Of a DNA stretch of 35,523 nucleotides, positions 16,464 to 27,187 are shown one piece after another. Within the stretch, counting starts at the first letter, position 1. Each line of letters starts with the position of its first letter. A program made the translations under genes and the position numbers. Below the pieces are notes generated by a model. The model had not been told where the DNA came from. It was given only the letters and a program-made list of their open reading frames with translations, and did not search any database. This DNA is from Heyndrickxia camelliae (lineage in GTDB: Bacteria > Bacillota > Bacilli > Bacillales > Bacillaceae_C), in contig NZ_PIQO01000025.1 of assembly GCF_002844575.1 (NCBI RefSeq), forward strand, positions 17,308 to 52,830, written 5' to 3'.

Positions 16464-17285
16464 TTAATCCCGATAAAAATAATTTCCTTCTACAACTTTA
16501 ATGCTTTTGTTCTTCATATTTACGTCCATAAGCTTTACTAAAGAAACATAGTCATCCACTAATCTTTCCTGTGCATCCTCAGATTCTACCAAAACAGCTA
16601 TTCCTGCAAGAGTGGCGTTGAACTCATCCAATAGGTTCATCATCCCTGTAATGGTTCCACCTGCTTTCATAAAATCATCTACAATTAATACTTTTGCACC
16701 TTCATTTAAGCTTCTCTTGGAAAGAACCATGGTTTGAATCCGTTTTGTAGAACCAGAAACATAGTTAATACTGACCGTAGAGCCCTCCGTTACCTTACTA
16801 TCCCCTCTGACGATGACGAACGGCACATTTAAATGCTCAGATATCGCGTGAGCAATCGGGATACCTTTTGTTGCTACAGTCATAATAACATCTATCTGGG
16901 AATCAGCAAAAGCGGTAGCTAACAATTTTCCTACTTTATTCATGATATGAGGTGTTCCCAACAAATCAGTTAAATATAAATATCCCCCTGGGAGTAGTCG
17001 ATCCGCACTGGCAATAAGTTCACAAAGCTCACCGATAAAATCCTTAGCATCTTTTATACTCGCTTTTGAGATATATTTTACCCCACCGGAAGCACCCGGT
17101 ATCGTTTGAAGGGTACCAATTCCTTGCTTTTCAAACGTTTCTTTAATAATGGCTAAATCTTCGCTAATAGAAGACTTTGCTGATCCATATCTTTCAGAAA
17201 AGAATGTCAATGAAACAAGTTCTCTAGGCCGTTCTAATAAATAATGCGTCATATCGATAAGGCGCTCACTACGACGAAACTTCAT
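16464..17285 (-). CDS. purR: purine operon repressor PurR
   Basis: This 273-residue repressor has an N-terminal winged helix (about 1-74) and a phosphoribosyltransferase-fold domain with the PRPP-binding motif VLIVDDFMKAGGTITGMM. In B. subtilis, PurR binds paired PurBoxes at purine genes, and PRPP relieves repression. The protein is about 12 residues shorter than the B. subtilis one, at the C-terminus. GGAGG lies eight bases before the ATG. Two PurBox-like sites flank its own -10, so autoregulation is likely. ridA follows in the same unit. Confidence 0.97.
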   Translation of the reverse strand: MKFRRSERLIDMTHYLLERPRELVSLTFFSERYGSAKSSISEDLAIIKETFEKQGIGTLQTIPGASGGVKYISKASIKDAKDFIGELCELIASADRLLPGGYLYLTDLLGTPHIMNKVGKLLATAFADSQIDVIMTVATKGIPIAHAISEHLNVPFVIVRGDSKVTEGSTVSINYVSGSTKRIQTMVLSKRSLNEGAKVLIVDDFMKAGGTITGMMNLLDEFNATLAGIAVLVESEDAQERLVDDYVSLVKLMDVNMKNKSIKVVEGNYFYRD

Positions 17286-17301
17286 ACAACAAGCCTCCGT
17301 T

Positions 17302-17314
17302 AAATCCGAATATT
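17302..17314 (+). promoter_or_regulatory. PurBox-like site 1 of purR
   Basis: AAATCCGAATATT on the + strand agrees with the PurBox pattern AWWWCCGAACWWT at 12 of 13 positions. It is paired with site 2 on the other strand, 18 bases away, close to the known 16-17 base spacing. Confidence 0.6.
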
Positions 17315-17321
17315 ATAGATA

Positions 17322-17351
17322 AATATAGCATTAATATACGGAATGTGTCTA
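17322..17351 (-). promoter_or_regulatory. sigma-A promoter of purR-ridA
   Basis: On the - strand TAGACA (17346-17351), an 18-base spacer and TATATT (17322-17327) preceded by TGC, an extended -10. The two PurBox-like sites overlap or abut it. Confidence 0.65.
17333..17345 (-). promoter_or_regulatory. PurBox-like site 2 of purR
   Basis: On the - strand CATTCCGTATATT agrees with the PurBox pattern at 10 of 13 positions, and it lies inside the -35/-10 spacer of the purR promoter. Confidence 0.45.
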
Positions 17352-17371
17352 TAACTGTTCATTATTAATTA

Positions 17372-18238
17372 CTAAAATGGAAAACGCTCGCCCAATAATC
17401 TTACAGCAAACACTTGATCACAGAACCCACGCAGCCCATTATAAATTCTTTGCAGTCTTGAATCGTATTGTACAAGGCCAAATACAGTTGGGCCACTTCC
17501 ACTCATTAAAACAGTATCTGCACCAAATCTCTCCATTTGCTCTTTAATTTGATACACCTCTGGATGCAACCTCAAAGTCACGCTTTCCAGTACATTTCCT
17601 GTTTCTCTGCAAACAGCCTGATAATCTTGATTATGAATTGCCTCTAACATCGCTTTTGTATTTGGGTGCTTCACATTAGATAAATTCAAATTATGATACA
17701 CGTCTGCTGTTGATACACCTATAGATGGCTTGGCCAAAATAACCCAACAATTCGGAGGTGCAGGAAGTTCCATTATCTTTTCTCCTCGACCTTTTGCTAA
17801 TGCCGTTCCCCCATATACACAAAAGGATACATCCGATCCAATTTCCGATCCAATTTCAGCAAGCTGATCCAGTGAAAGGCCTAAATTCCACAATTTATTT
17901 AATCCCCTTAAGGTTGCTGCTGCATCACTGCTACCGCCCGCAAGTCCTGCAGCAACAGGTATCATTTTATCAATAGCAATGGAAACACCTTGCTTAATTT
18001 GGTATTTATCTTTCAATAGCTTTGCTGCCTGATAAGCTAAATTCCGCTGGTCGTCTGGCACAAAACGACTCTGAGAAATAATGAAAATCTCTCCATCTTT
18101 TCTTTCCGACAGCTCAATTCGGTCTGATAAATCTATAGTTGTCATAACCATTTCAACTTCATGATAGCCATCTTCGCGCCTTTTTAAGACATCTAATGAT
18201 AAATTTATTTTTGCCGGAGCTTTAACTAAAAGCTTCAA
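17372..18238 (-). CDS. ispE: 4-diphosphocytidyl-2-C-methyl-D-erythritol kinase IspE
   Basis: This 288-residue GHMP kinase phosphorylates CDP-methylerythritol in the MEP isoprenoid pathway. It has the N-terminal [22 protein letters not shown] block, the ATP-binding loop [20 protein letters not shown] (about 92-111) and the C-terminal [11 protein letters not shown]. The start is TTG (18238), with AGGTG six bases upstream. It lies between sspF and purR as in B. subtilis and has its own promoter. Confidence 0.97.
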   Translation of the reverse strand: MKLLVKAPAKINLSLDVLKRREDGYHEVEMVMTTIDLSDRIELSERKDGEIFIISQSRFVPDDQRNLAYQAAKLLKDKYQIKQGVSIAIDKMIPVAAGLAGGSSDAAATLRGLNKLWNLGLSLDQLAEIGSEIGSDVSFCVYGGTALAKGRGEKIMELPAPPNCWVILAKPSIGVSTADVYHNLNLSNVKHPNTKAMLEAIHNQDYQAVCRETGNVLESVTLRLHPEVYQIKEQMERFGADTVLMSGSGPTVFGLVQYDSRLQRIYNGLRGFCDQVFAVRLLGERFPF

Positions 18239-18311
18239 TATTTACACCTACTTTAAATCCTGCTTAACACACATTTTTCCGAATTCGATTAAGCAGTGGC
18301 TTATTTGTCCT

Positions 18312-18320
18312 ATTTTAACA
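18312..18320 (-). promoter_or_regulatory. extended -10 promoter of ispE
   Basis: On the - strand TGTTAAAAT is an extended -10 about 75 bases before the TTG start. No good -35 is seen, so this is a moderate call. Confidence 0.45.
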
Positions 18321-18470
18321 TAAATTGATATATACATGATAATCTCCACAAATACTGTATTTTATCATGATTAATCAAAAGTCGAAAGTATAATTTTTTT
18401 TGCAGTATACTGGTGCCTCTAATATCTCTTATCTTTATTTATAAGTTTATTCGTGTGCCTATTATAAATT

Positions 18471-18494
18471 AAAAAAGACCGAGTTATCTCGGTC
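18471..18494 (-). terminator. terminator after sspF
   Basis: On the - strand GACCGAG and CTCGGTC (18488-18494 with 18477-18483) form a perfect 7-bp stem, four-base loop, followed by TTTTTTAA. Confidence 0.88.
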
Positions 18495-18543
18495 AACGGC
18501 ATGTTTTTATTATTCGCTGTTTGAGCTTTCGAATTTATCACTA

Positions 18544-18726
18544 TTATATCTGATTTTTGTTAGCCAGTTGTTGTTCTGCAATTTCAATGGCCTTCTTCAC
18601 CATATTACCTGCATCCTTAGCTTTAATACCGCCCCATCCATCTTGTTGAACAACGTCATAAAAACCCAACTCTTTTGCTAACTCTTCCTTCATTTGATTA
18701 GACATAATTCCTCTTCTTCTGCCCAT
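18544..18726 (-). CDS. sspF: minor alpha/beta-type small acid-soluble spore protein SspF
   Basis: A 60-residue spore DNA-binding protein of the alpha/beta SASP family: [20 protein letters not shown], then [20 protein letters not shown] and [15 protein letters not shown]. Such proteins coat spore DNA and protect it from UV and chemicals. SspF is a minor member. The ATG at 18726 matches the family start and has GGGGG seven bases upstream; an extension of 25 codons upstream in frame has no homology. A sigma-G-like promoter is upstream. veg lies upstream as in B. subtilis. Confidence 0.95.
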   Translation of the reverse strand: MGRRRGIMSNQMKEELAKELGFYDVVQQDGWGGIKAKDAGNMVKKAIEIAEQQLANKNQI

Positions 18727-18755
18727 TACGACTTCCCCCTTTAACATGCCATTAT

Positions 18756-18786
18756 TAGTATTATACTTTCGAGTCGTAAATATTTT
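18756..18786 (-). promoter_or_regulatory. candidate sigma-G promoter of sspF
   Basis: On the - strand AAAATA (18781-18786), an 18-base spacer and AATACTA (18756-18762). The -10 matches CATACTA at six of seven; the -35 is moderate. Confidence 0.45.
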
Positions 18787-18932
18787 GGGTGAAATTAACA
18801 AAAATATTATCTTAGAAAAACTCGCATATTTAATGTATTTCCTTTTTCATACAGATAGTTACTATGTATGCAGTAATATTTGTTGAAATTTGTCTAAATT
18901 TATTCATAATCAATATATATTCAAGACAAAAT

Positions 18933-18960
18933 AAAAAGCAGTAAACACAATGTCTACTGC
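18933..18960 (-). terminator. terminator after veg
   Basis: On the - strand GCAGTAGACA and TGTTTACTGC (18951-18960 with 18938-18947) form a 10-bp stem with one G-U pair and a three-base loop, then TTTTTATTTT. It follows the veg stop by about nine bases. Confidence 0.88.
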
Positions 18961-18969
18961 CAACTATAA

Positions 18970-19221
18970 TTATATTTCTTGATGCTTTTCAAAGAAGGTA
19001 AGTTGTACTGTTTCTGTAAGTACATCTGCATAGCTATAGGAAACACGCTCAAAAGCATTTTCCTCTTGATCTAATTCGATGACAAAAACTGATGGATAAG
19101 TTTCTGCCAAAACACCAGAACGTTCAATCGTCTTTCTTCGACCGCCATTAGCTTTCAACATTAATCGTTTACCCAAATTAGAATCAAGGGATTTTTTAAT
19201 GTCAGTTAATGTTTTTGGCAT
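18970..19221 (-). CDS. veg: Veg protein
   Basis: This 83-residue protein is the highly conserved Bacillus Veg: [19 protein letters not shown], then [20 protein letters not shown] and [20 protein letters not shown]. In B. subtilis Veg stimulates biofilm matrix genes, probably through SinR, and its promoter is one of the strongest vegetative ones. The ATG at 19221 has GAGGTGG six bases upstream; a GTG-like start five codons further up is less likely. Two sigma-A promoters in tandem stand upstream. Confidence 0.96.
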   Translation of the reverse strand: MPKTLTDIKKSLDSNLGKRLMLKANGGRRKTIERSGVLAETYPSVFVIELDQEENAFERVSYSYADVLTETVQLTFFEKHQEI

Positions 19222-19244
19222 TTTGCTCCACCTCACTATGTATT

Positions 19245-19273
19245 AGTTTAACACAGTTTCAAAATTAGGTCAA
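19245..19273 (-). promoter_or_regulatory. veg proximal sigma-A promoter
   Basis: On the - strand TTGACC (19268-19273), a 17-base spacer and TAAACT (19245-19250) preceded by TGT, an extended -10. It lies about 23 bases before the veg start. Confidence 0.7.
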
Positions 19274-19286
19274 ACATAAATTATTT

Positions 19287-19316
19287 ATTTTATCAATGAA
19301 ACAAAGATAATGTCAA
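19287..19316 (-). promoter_or_regulatory. veg distal sigma-A promoter
   Basis: On the - strand TTGACA (19311-19316), an 18-base spacer and TAAAAT (19287-19292) preceded by TGA, an extended -10. With the proximal promoter it forms a tandem pair, as reported for B. subtilis veg. Confidence 0.7.
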
Positions 19317-19545
19317 TATTTTTTCATCAACAAAATGATTGTTTTTTTTACATTTACTAGTATTTCCAACTAAATTTTTATTATGTAAAAATAATAATTG
19401 ATTTGAAAACCCATTTATAATCCGTTCTACAAATAGTTTGTCCCATCCATTTATGGTTATCGAAATATACTGAAGAAGCTTATAATGAGTAAATAATTAC
19501 GTTTAGTAAAGGTAGGGTACTTAGTCATAATTACGGTTATATACA

Positions 19546-19580
19546 AAAATAAAAGCCCTAATGATGGGTCATTAGCGGCT
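19546..19580 (-). terminator. terminator after yabG
   Basis: On the - strand AGCC-CTAATGA and TCATTAG-GGCT (about 19569-19580 with 19553-19564, one imperfect position) form a stem followed by TTTATTTTTG. It begins six bases after the yabG stop. Confidence 0.78.
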
Positions 19581-19586
19581 CCTATT

Positions 19587-20465
19587 TTAGTCTTCGACTG
19601 GTTTATATGGCATTCCTGTTCGGAGTACACCCTTTGTTTCAACCCCTCCAATCCCCTTCTCACCGGTTAGGGTATTGCGTAAAACATCCCATACGTTAAC
19701 TTGTTCCATGAACGGTGTATAACAAATTTTAGCCACAATATAAACTGGGTCTAACGCGTGAATGTTTACCCTTAAAGGAGAACTTGCAAAATTTGCACCT
19801 GCATAGATGAGGGATTCAAAGTGAGATTGGCATGCACCGGCAAAAATAACTAATTGATCTAAGTGTGGGACTTTTTTTCTTGCCTCCCTTACCGTTTTAA
19901 CAAAGTATTTTGAATGGCGATAAGCATTAATGTCTGATTTCTTTCCTTTTGCTTTTGAATAGGCATCATGACCTGTAATTACTAAAATATCCGGACGATA
20001 TTGCTCAAGTAAATGAGAAATTCGATTTGGCATCTCCCTCTCATGACAATGGACACCATAAACCGTTAAACCAATTTTTTCATATAAATCTAAACATTTC
20101 TGAAGGTAAGAAGGATCCCCATCGATATGCAGAACACGTCCTGGAATCTGGAAAATATTAAAATCGTGGCTGTAGCTATTGGTTGCTTCATATTCCTGGC
20201 GTTGCCTTAATAATTCCATTTCTTGTTGAAATAATTCAAAAGATTGAGCCTCAAGATTCCGATATTCCCGGGATATTTTTGAACGTTCATCCGAATTGAT
20301 TATAGTTAAATCGTCCATAGGTGCATCTGCAATTAAACGAAAATCTTCTCCGTACAGAACGGCCGTTTTCTTGCCATCTATTTCTTTTATATCAATTACT
20401 TTAAATAGAAGATCACAGTCATAAGACAGACGCCCAACAATTGAATTTACCTGAACATTCACCAT
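19587..20465 (-). CDS. yabG: sporulation-specific protease YabG
   Basis: This 292-residue cysteine protease acts in the mother cell on spore coat proteins (SpoIVA, SafA, CotT and others in B. subtilis). An N-terminal SH3-like segment (VNSIVGRLSYDCDLLFKVID) precedes the peptidase domain with ITGHDAYS (His166) and FAGACQSH (Cys212). From memory the B. subtilis catalytic pair is His172 and Cys218; the spacing of 46 is the same. The ATG at 20465 has GGAG upstream. A sigma-K promoter lies about 45 bases upstream, and a 50-base palindrome lies just beyond it. Confidence 0.95.
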   Translation of the reverse strand: MVNVQVNSIVGRLSYDCDLLFKVIDIKEIDGKKTAVLYGEDFRLIADAPMDDLTIINSDERSKISREYRNLEAQSFELFQQEMELLRQRQEYEATNSYSHDFNIFQIPGRVLHIDGDPSYLQKCLDLYEKIGLTVYGVHCHEREMPNRISHLLEQYRPDILVITGHDAYSKAKGKKSDINAYRHSKYFVKTVREARKKVPHLDQLVIFAGACQSHFESLIYAGANFASSPLRVNIHALDPVYIVAKICYTPFMEQVNVWDVLRNTLTGEKGIGGVETKGVLRTGMPYKPVED

Positions 20466-20507
20466 TTTCAACTCCACTGGTTAGATTACTCACTAATACT
20501 TCTTTTA

Positions 20508-20535
20508 TAGGCTATGCGAAGATGAAAAAGGTGTG
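20508..20535 (-). promoter_or_regulatory. sigma-K promoter of yabG
   Basis: On the - strand CAC (20533-20535), a 16-base spacer and CATAGCCTA (20508-20516) match the sigma-K consensus (AC, 16-17, CATAnnnTA). yabG is a known sigma-K gene. Confidence 0.65.
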
Positions 20536-20538
20536 ATA

Positions 20539-20588
20539 AGAAAAGCGAAAGCGTCTATCGGCTAGCCGGTAGACGCTTTCGCTTTTCT
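20539..20588. repeat. dispersed intergenic hairpin repeat, copy D; probable rsmA terminator
   Basis: A 50-base near-perfect palindrome (25 bp per arm, one T-G mismatch), AGAAAAGCGAAAGCGTCTAT with centre CGGCTAGCCG. It begins four bases after the rsmA stop and ends at the -35 of the yabG promoter. On the - strand the far arm ends CGCTTTTCTTATC, so it can act as a terminator; it is also the only intact member of the repeat family in the window. Confidence 0.75.
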
Positions 20589-20592
20589 CCAA

Positions 20593-22039
<1,447 letters not shown>

Positions 22040-22129
22040 TTTTCCTCCAAATTATTGAAACATTTTCGATATCATTTCGTCTAATTACATAAATATACTT
22101 TTCATATTATATAACATGTTCAAATAAAA

Positions 22130-22156
22130 GAAAAAACAGAGGAATAATCCCCTGTT
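22130..22156 (-). terminator. terminator after yabE
   Basis: On the - strand AACAGGGGA and TCCTCTGTT (22148-22156 with 22135-22143) form a 9-bp stem with one G-U pair and a four-base loop, followed by TTTTCTTTT. It follows the yabE stop by four bases. Confidence 0.82.
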
Positions 22157-22160
22157 ATAC

Positions 22161-23357
22161 TTACTTCAATATACGAATTTTCACATAACGTCTGCCCCAT
22201 CGATAAGCGTCTGATTTGTTTTCAAAGTAAACATCAATGAAATTTCCTTTAATGGCACCGCCGGTATCCCCGGCAATTGCATATCCGTAGCCTTCTACAT
22301 ACACTTTTGAACCAAGTGGAATGACTCTTGGGTCCACTGCAATCAACTTAATATTGGGATTTGCATTTAGATTTATCCCCGTTGCAGTCCGACTGGAACA
22401 GCCATTACAATTAGATGTATATGCCGTTGAATTCACATAAAGCTCGCGTGCCGTTTCTTGGCTGCCTCTGGATACTTGATTTGTCAATTGCTTGGAACCA
22501 ACTGCTACTACTTTTGACTTACTTTCTTTTACTACATTTTTTTTAATAAGACTTCTGCTTACTTCCTTACCATTTTCTTTAACCACTTCGTATAACTTCT
22601 GAACGAGACCCTTTTGACCATGCTGGATAACCTTCTGCTCTCCCTGTGAAAGATTGGAATCCTTTTTGGTTACTATTGCATATTCAATTGGTTCTTCCAC
22701 TACATCGGTGACCTTTTTAACTCGAATCACTTTTATTTCATCATTTGGCTTAACTTTTTGATTTGCATTAGGATTAGTGCGATCCAATTTTTTTAGTACG
22801 ATGCCTTGCTGCTTTAAAAAGTCACCGACAGTAGTCGAAGTTGACCATACTTTTTCTTTTTTTCCACCGTTATTTAAAGTAACAGGGAAAGCCTTCATTA
22901 CGATGATATTCATATTTTTATAGATTTTAGTGTCCTTGCCAGGTTTAACTTCATCATTCGGATGGATATTAATATCTTCATCCTGTACTAGCTCCTGAAT
23001 CGTATTGGCAGTAGTCCAAATCACTTCCTTCTTCCCATCAACCGTCAAGTTTACCTTTTTGGAAGGCATCCATTCGACTGTCAATTGATCCTTTACTTTC
23101 GTTTCTGCAGGTAGAGATAAGTAGTCATGCTTTTGTAAGGTAATATTTAAGTCTGCAAGTATATCCCCTACTGTGTCGGCATGTGTCTTTATTACTTTTC
23201 TTTTCCCGTCAATTGTCATAGCTACCGTTTTTTTCGTAGTTTCAAAGGTAATAAAACATATAGTAGCTGCAAAGACTAGAAAACTAGCAATAAAAATAGT
23301 CCACTTTTTCTTACTCACTGCCTTGGATAACAGGTTTTTCATGTTATTTCCTAGCAT
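22161..23357 (-). CDS. yabE: cell-wall-active protein YabE: DUF348 repeats, G5 domain and 3D domain
   Basis: A 398-residue exported or membrane-anchored protein. A basic start and a membrane segment (about 19-37) are followed by three DUF348 repeats (about 44-190, e.g. TIDGKRKVIKTHADTVGDIL), a G5 domain (about 215-285) and a C-terminal 3D domain (about 315-398) with AYTSNCNGCSSRTATGI, AVDPRVIPLGSKVYVEGYGY, AGDTGGAIKGNFIDVYF. The architecture is that of RpfB/Sps-like muralytic proteins; the 3D domain has a lytic transglycosylase-type fold. The ATG at 23357 is chosen although AAGGAGG is 12 bases upstream; an ATG 24 bases further up lies before that site. An inverted repeat lies in its upstream region. 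Confidence 0.92.
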   Translation of the reverse strand: MLGNNMKNLLSKAVSKKKWTIFIASFLVFAATICFITFETTKKTVAMTIDGKRKVIKTHADTVGDILADLNITLQKHDYLSLPAETKVKDQLTVEWMPSKKVNLTVDGKKEVIWTTANTIQELVQDEDINIHPNDEVKPGKDTKIYKNMNIIVMKAFPVTLNNGGKKEKVWSTSTTVGDFLKQQGIVLKKLDRTNPNANQKVKPNDEIKVIRVKKVTDVVEEPIEYAIVTKKDSNLSQGEQKVIQHGQKGLVQKLYEVVKENGKEVSRSLIKKNVVKESKSKVVAVGSKQLTNQVSRGSQETARELYVNSTAYTSNCNGCSSRTATGINLNANPNIKLIAVDPRVIPLGSKVYVEGYGYAIAGDTGGAIKGNFIDVYFENKSDAYRWGRRYVKIRILK

Positions 23358-23423
23358 GAAAATAACTCGCCTCCTTCTCATCGATGAGATCTTATAGACT
23401 ATCACGCCGGTCTCTCTTAGATG

Positions 23424-23454
23424 TTTTGCGTAAATTAGTATCTATTATGCAAAA
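23424..23454. repeat. inverted repeat upstream of yabE
   Basis: TTTTGCGTAA and TTATGCAAAA, 11 bases apart, form a 10-bp inverted repeat with one mismatch. It is not followed by a T run on either strand and could be an operator. No regulator is assigned. Confidence 0.4.
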
Positions 23455-23580
23455 CTATATTTGTTTTTGAAAGGGAGACTTATCGACATGAATATCCTAT
23501 GAAGGAGGAGAGACATGTAGAACCATTTAGAATTTTAAAATATGATGACAAGCTCCCTTACCATATGACAAAAATTATTA

Positions 23581-24348
23581 TCAATTTATGCCGAATAATT
23601 TTTTAGCATTTTGAGAAGTTTGTGCTACTACTTCTTCGTAGGCTATTTCTTTTATTTCGGCAATTTGTTCAGCAACTAGTTTTACATAAGCAGGTTCATT
23701 TCTTTTTCCTCTGTACGGATGCGGCGCCAGATAAGGACAATCTGTTTCAATTAATAAATGACTTAATGGAATTTCCTTCGCTACTTCCTTTGGTTTTTTT
23801 GCATTTTTAAATGTTACAGGTCCTCCTAGTGAGATAAAAAAGTTCATATTAATGCACTCCCTCGCAGTATCAACGCTACCGCTAAAACAATGCATTATTC
23901 CACCCACTTGATCTGCCTTCTCTTCTTTTAAAATTTCTACTATGTCTTGAGTTGCTTCACGATTATGGATAATGATTGGCAGGTTAACCTTTTTCGCTAA
24001 ACGAATTTGCTTGCGAAAGACATCCTTTTGAATATCCTTTGGTGATTTATCCCAGTGATAATCTAAACCCATTTCACCAAGAGCGACTACTTTTGGATGC
24101 GAAGATAATTCCTCAATCCAATGTAAATCGTTTTCCGTCATATCAATTGCGTCCACGGGATGCCAGCCAATACTGGCGTATAAAAAGTCATATTCTTCAA
24201 TTAAGTCCATTGCCTTTGTAATGGTCGATCTGTCAAAGCCAACCACAACCATTTTTTCTACCCCAGCATTTAATGCATTTTGTATGACTTCCTTCAAATC
24301 TTGGTCATATTGTTCATCATTCAAGTGAACATGTGTATCAAATAACAT
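23581..24348 (-). CDS. tatD: TatD family metal-dependent deoxyribonuclease (YabD)
   Basis: This 255-residue amidohydrolase-fold nuclease has the metal ligands DTHVHLND (His6, His8), GEMGLDYHW, HNREA, HCFSG and ETDCPYLAP, all intact. TatD enzymes are 3'-5' exonucleases or deoxyribonucleases; B. subtilis YabD has been named DayD in recent work, as I recall. The Shine-Dalgarno AAGGAG precedes the ATG. It lies between metS and yabE as in B. subtilis. No clear promoter was found in the upstream region. Confidence 0.94.
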   Translation of the reverse strand: MLFDTHVHLNDEQYDQDLKEVIQNALNAGVEKMVVVGFDRSTITKAMDLIEEYDFLYASIGWHPVDAIDMTENDLHWIEELSSHPKVVALGEMGLDYHWDKSPKDIQKDVFRKQIRLAKKVNLPIIIHNREATQDIVEILKEEKADQVGGIMHCFSGSVDTARECINMNFFISLGGPVTFKNAKKPKEVAKEIPLSHLLIETDCPYLAPHPYRGKRNEPAYVKLVAEQIAEIKEIAYEEVVAQTSQNAKKLFGIN

Positions 24349-24580
24349 TTTGATTCTCCTTATCCATTTTTAGTTTAATATAAAAATTCTACACAAGCTT
24401 TGCATTCACTTAACATTTACTTTACATCTTAATAGGCCATATTTATCTCAAAACTGGAAATTCCCAGTATATATTTTACTCCATATTGCCCGACTTATTT
24501 CGACATCTATAAAAAGGCGATTATAATAAAAATGATAAAAAGTGGTAAAACAGCCAATCTAAAAAAAGATATTCACACAT

Positions 24581-24642
24581 AAAAATAGCATAGAGAATCA
24601 CGTCGAAAATTGTTTCACGTGAAACATCCCTATACTATTTTT
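24581..24642. terminator. inverted repeat / terminator after metS enclosing parS
   Basis: Arms 24581-24597 and 24627-24642 pair over about 16 bp (AAAAATAGCATAGAGA with TCCCTATACTATTTTT, G-U pairs on the RNA), giving a stem ending in TTTTT on the - strand. The 29-base loop contains the parS palindrome. It begins about 40 bases after the metS stop. Confidence 0.7.
24611..24626. promoter_or_regulatory. parS: parS site (ParB/Spo0J binding)
   Basis: TGTTTCACGTGAAACA is a perfect 16-base palindrome and a perfect match to the bacterial parS consensus. B. subtilis has a parS site near metS at about 4 degrees, in the same place. ParB (Spo0J) would load here and recruit SMC condensin near the origin. 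Confidence 0.95.
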
Positions 24643-24681
24643 GCCTTAATTATTGGAAATTGTCCCTATTTAATATTACAT

Positions 24682-26769
<2,088 letters not shown>

Positions 26770-26804
26770 TTAAATGCCATTTTGGGGCAATTCTTAGATA
26801 ATTC

Positions 26805-26830
26805 CTATTACATCTACATCTTTACCTCTT
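26805..26830 (-). other. tandem AUG-stop leader element of metS
   Basis: On the - strand AAGAGG (26825-26830), five bases, then ATG TAG ATG TAA TAG in one frame (26805-26819). A ribosome could initiate at either AUG but would meet a stop at the next codon. It lies just after the predicted transcription start, between promoter and terminator. Confidence 0.5.
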
Positions 26831-26840
26831 ATATCATCAA

Positions 26841-26869
26841 AATATACATAAAAAGAAAACATCCTGCAA
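26841..26869 (-). promoter_or_regulatory. sigma-A promoter of metS
   Basis: On the - strand TTGCAG (26864-26869), a 17-base spacer and TATATT (26841-26846). Predicted start is near 26834, giving a leader of about 150 bases. Confidence 0.6.
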
Positions 26870-27087
26870 CTTTTGGCAGTCTATATTCCGACATTTCTTT
26901 CTTTTATTTTAATGGAATCAACAGATTTTGTCGAAAAATATTTTAAAAATGCATTTTACATTTTTTTACGATTATGATACTTTTGATACATTTTATCATC
27001 AATTTTAAACATTCATTACGTCCCTAATTACCTATATATCAATGTTTTTACGAGTTTTATAAATTCCTATTTTATACAAAATAATTA

Positions 27088-27116
27088 TTGACGGATATGG
27101 GAATGCTTGGTATGAT
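27088..27116 (+). promoter_or_regulatory. sigma-A promoter of abrB
   Basis: TTGACG (27088-27093), a 17-base spacer and TATGAT (27111-27116) preceded by TGG, an extended -10. Start predicted near 27123. Confidence 0.8.
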
Positions 27117-27136
27117 ATAAACAGTTATAAAAAATA

Positions 27137-27153
27137 TGTCGAAAATTGACGAC
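27137..27153 (+). promoter_or_regulatory. tandem Spo0A boxes of abrB
   Basis: TGTCGAA (27137-27143) and TGACGAC (27147-27153) lie ten bases apart, start to start, just downstream of the predicted transcription start. The first is a perfect box and the second has one mismatch. The arrangement is that of B. subtilis abrB, where Spo0A~P represses. Confidence 0.8.
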
Positions 27154-27187
27154 AAATTATCCGGAGAAAATGAGAGGAGAAAACAAA

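Larger units (their letters stand above)
18239..18543. other. intergenic region sspF-ispE (305 bases)
   Basis: It holds the sspF terminator (18477-18494) and the ispE promoter and leader. No other open frame or RNA is apparent. Confidence 0.5.
19222..19586. other. intergenic region yabG-veg (365 bases)
   Basis: It holds the yabG terminator (19553-19580) and the tandem veg promoters (19245-19316). About 19320-19545 is AT rich with no open frame that I believe. Confidence 0.5.
24349..24681. other. intergenic region metS-tatD (333 bases)
   Basis: It holds the metS terminator (24581-24642) with parS in its loop. About 24350-24575 is AT rich. A Spo0A-box-like TGTCGAA is present on the - strand near 24499, but there is no good promoter around it, so I give it no weight. 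Confidence 0.5.

Noticed and set aside
24493-24505. Spo0A box upstream of tatD
   Set aside because: Single 7-base match in an AT-rich region with no promoter nearby; expected by chance.
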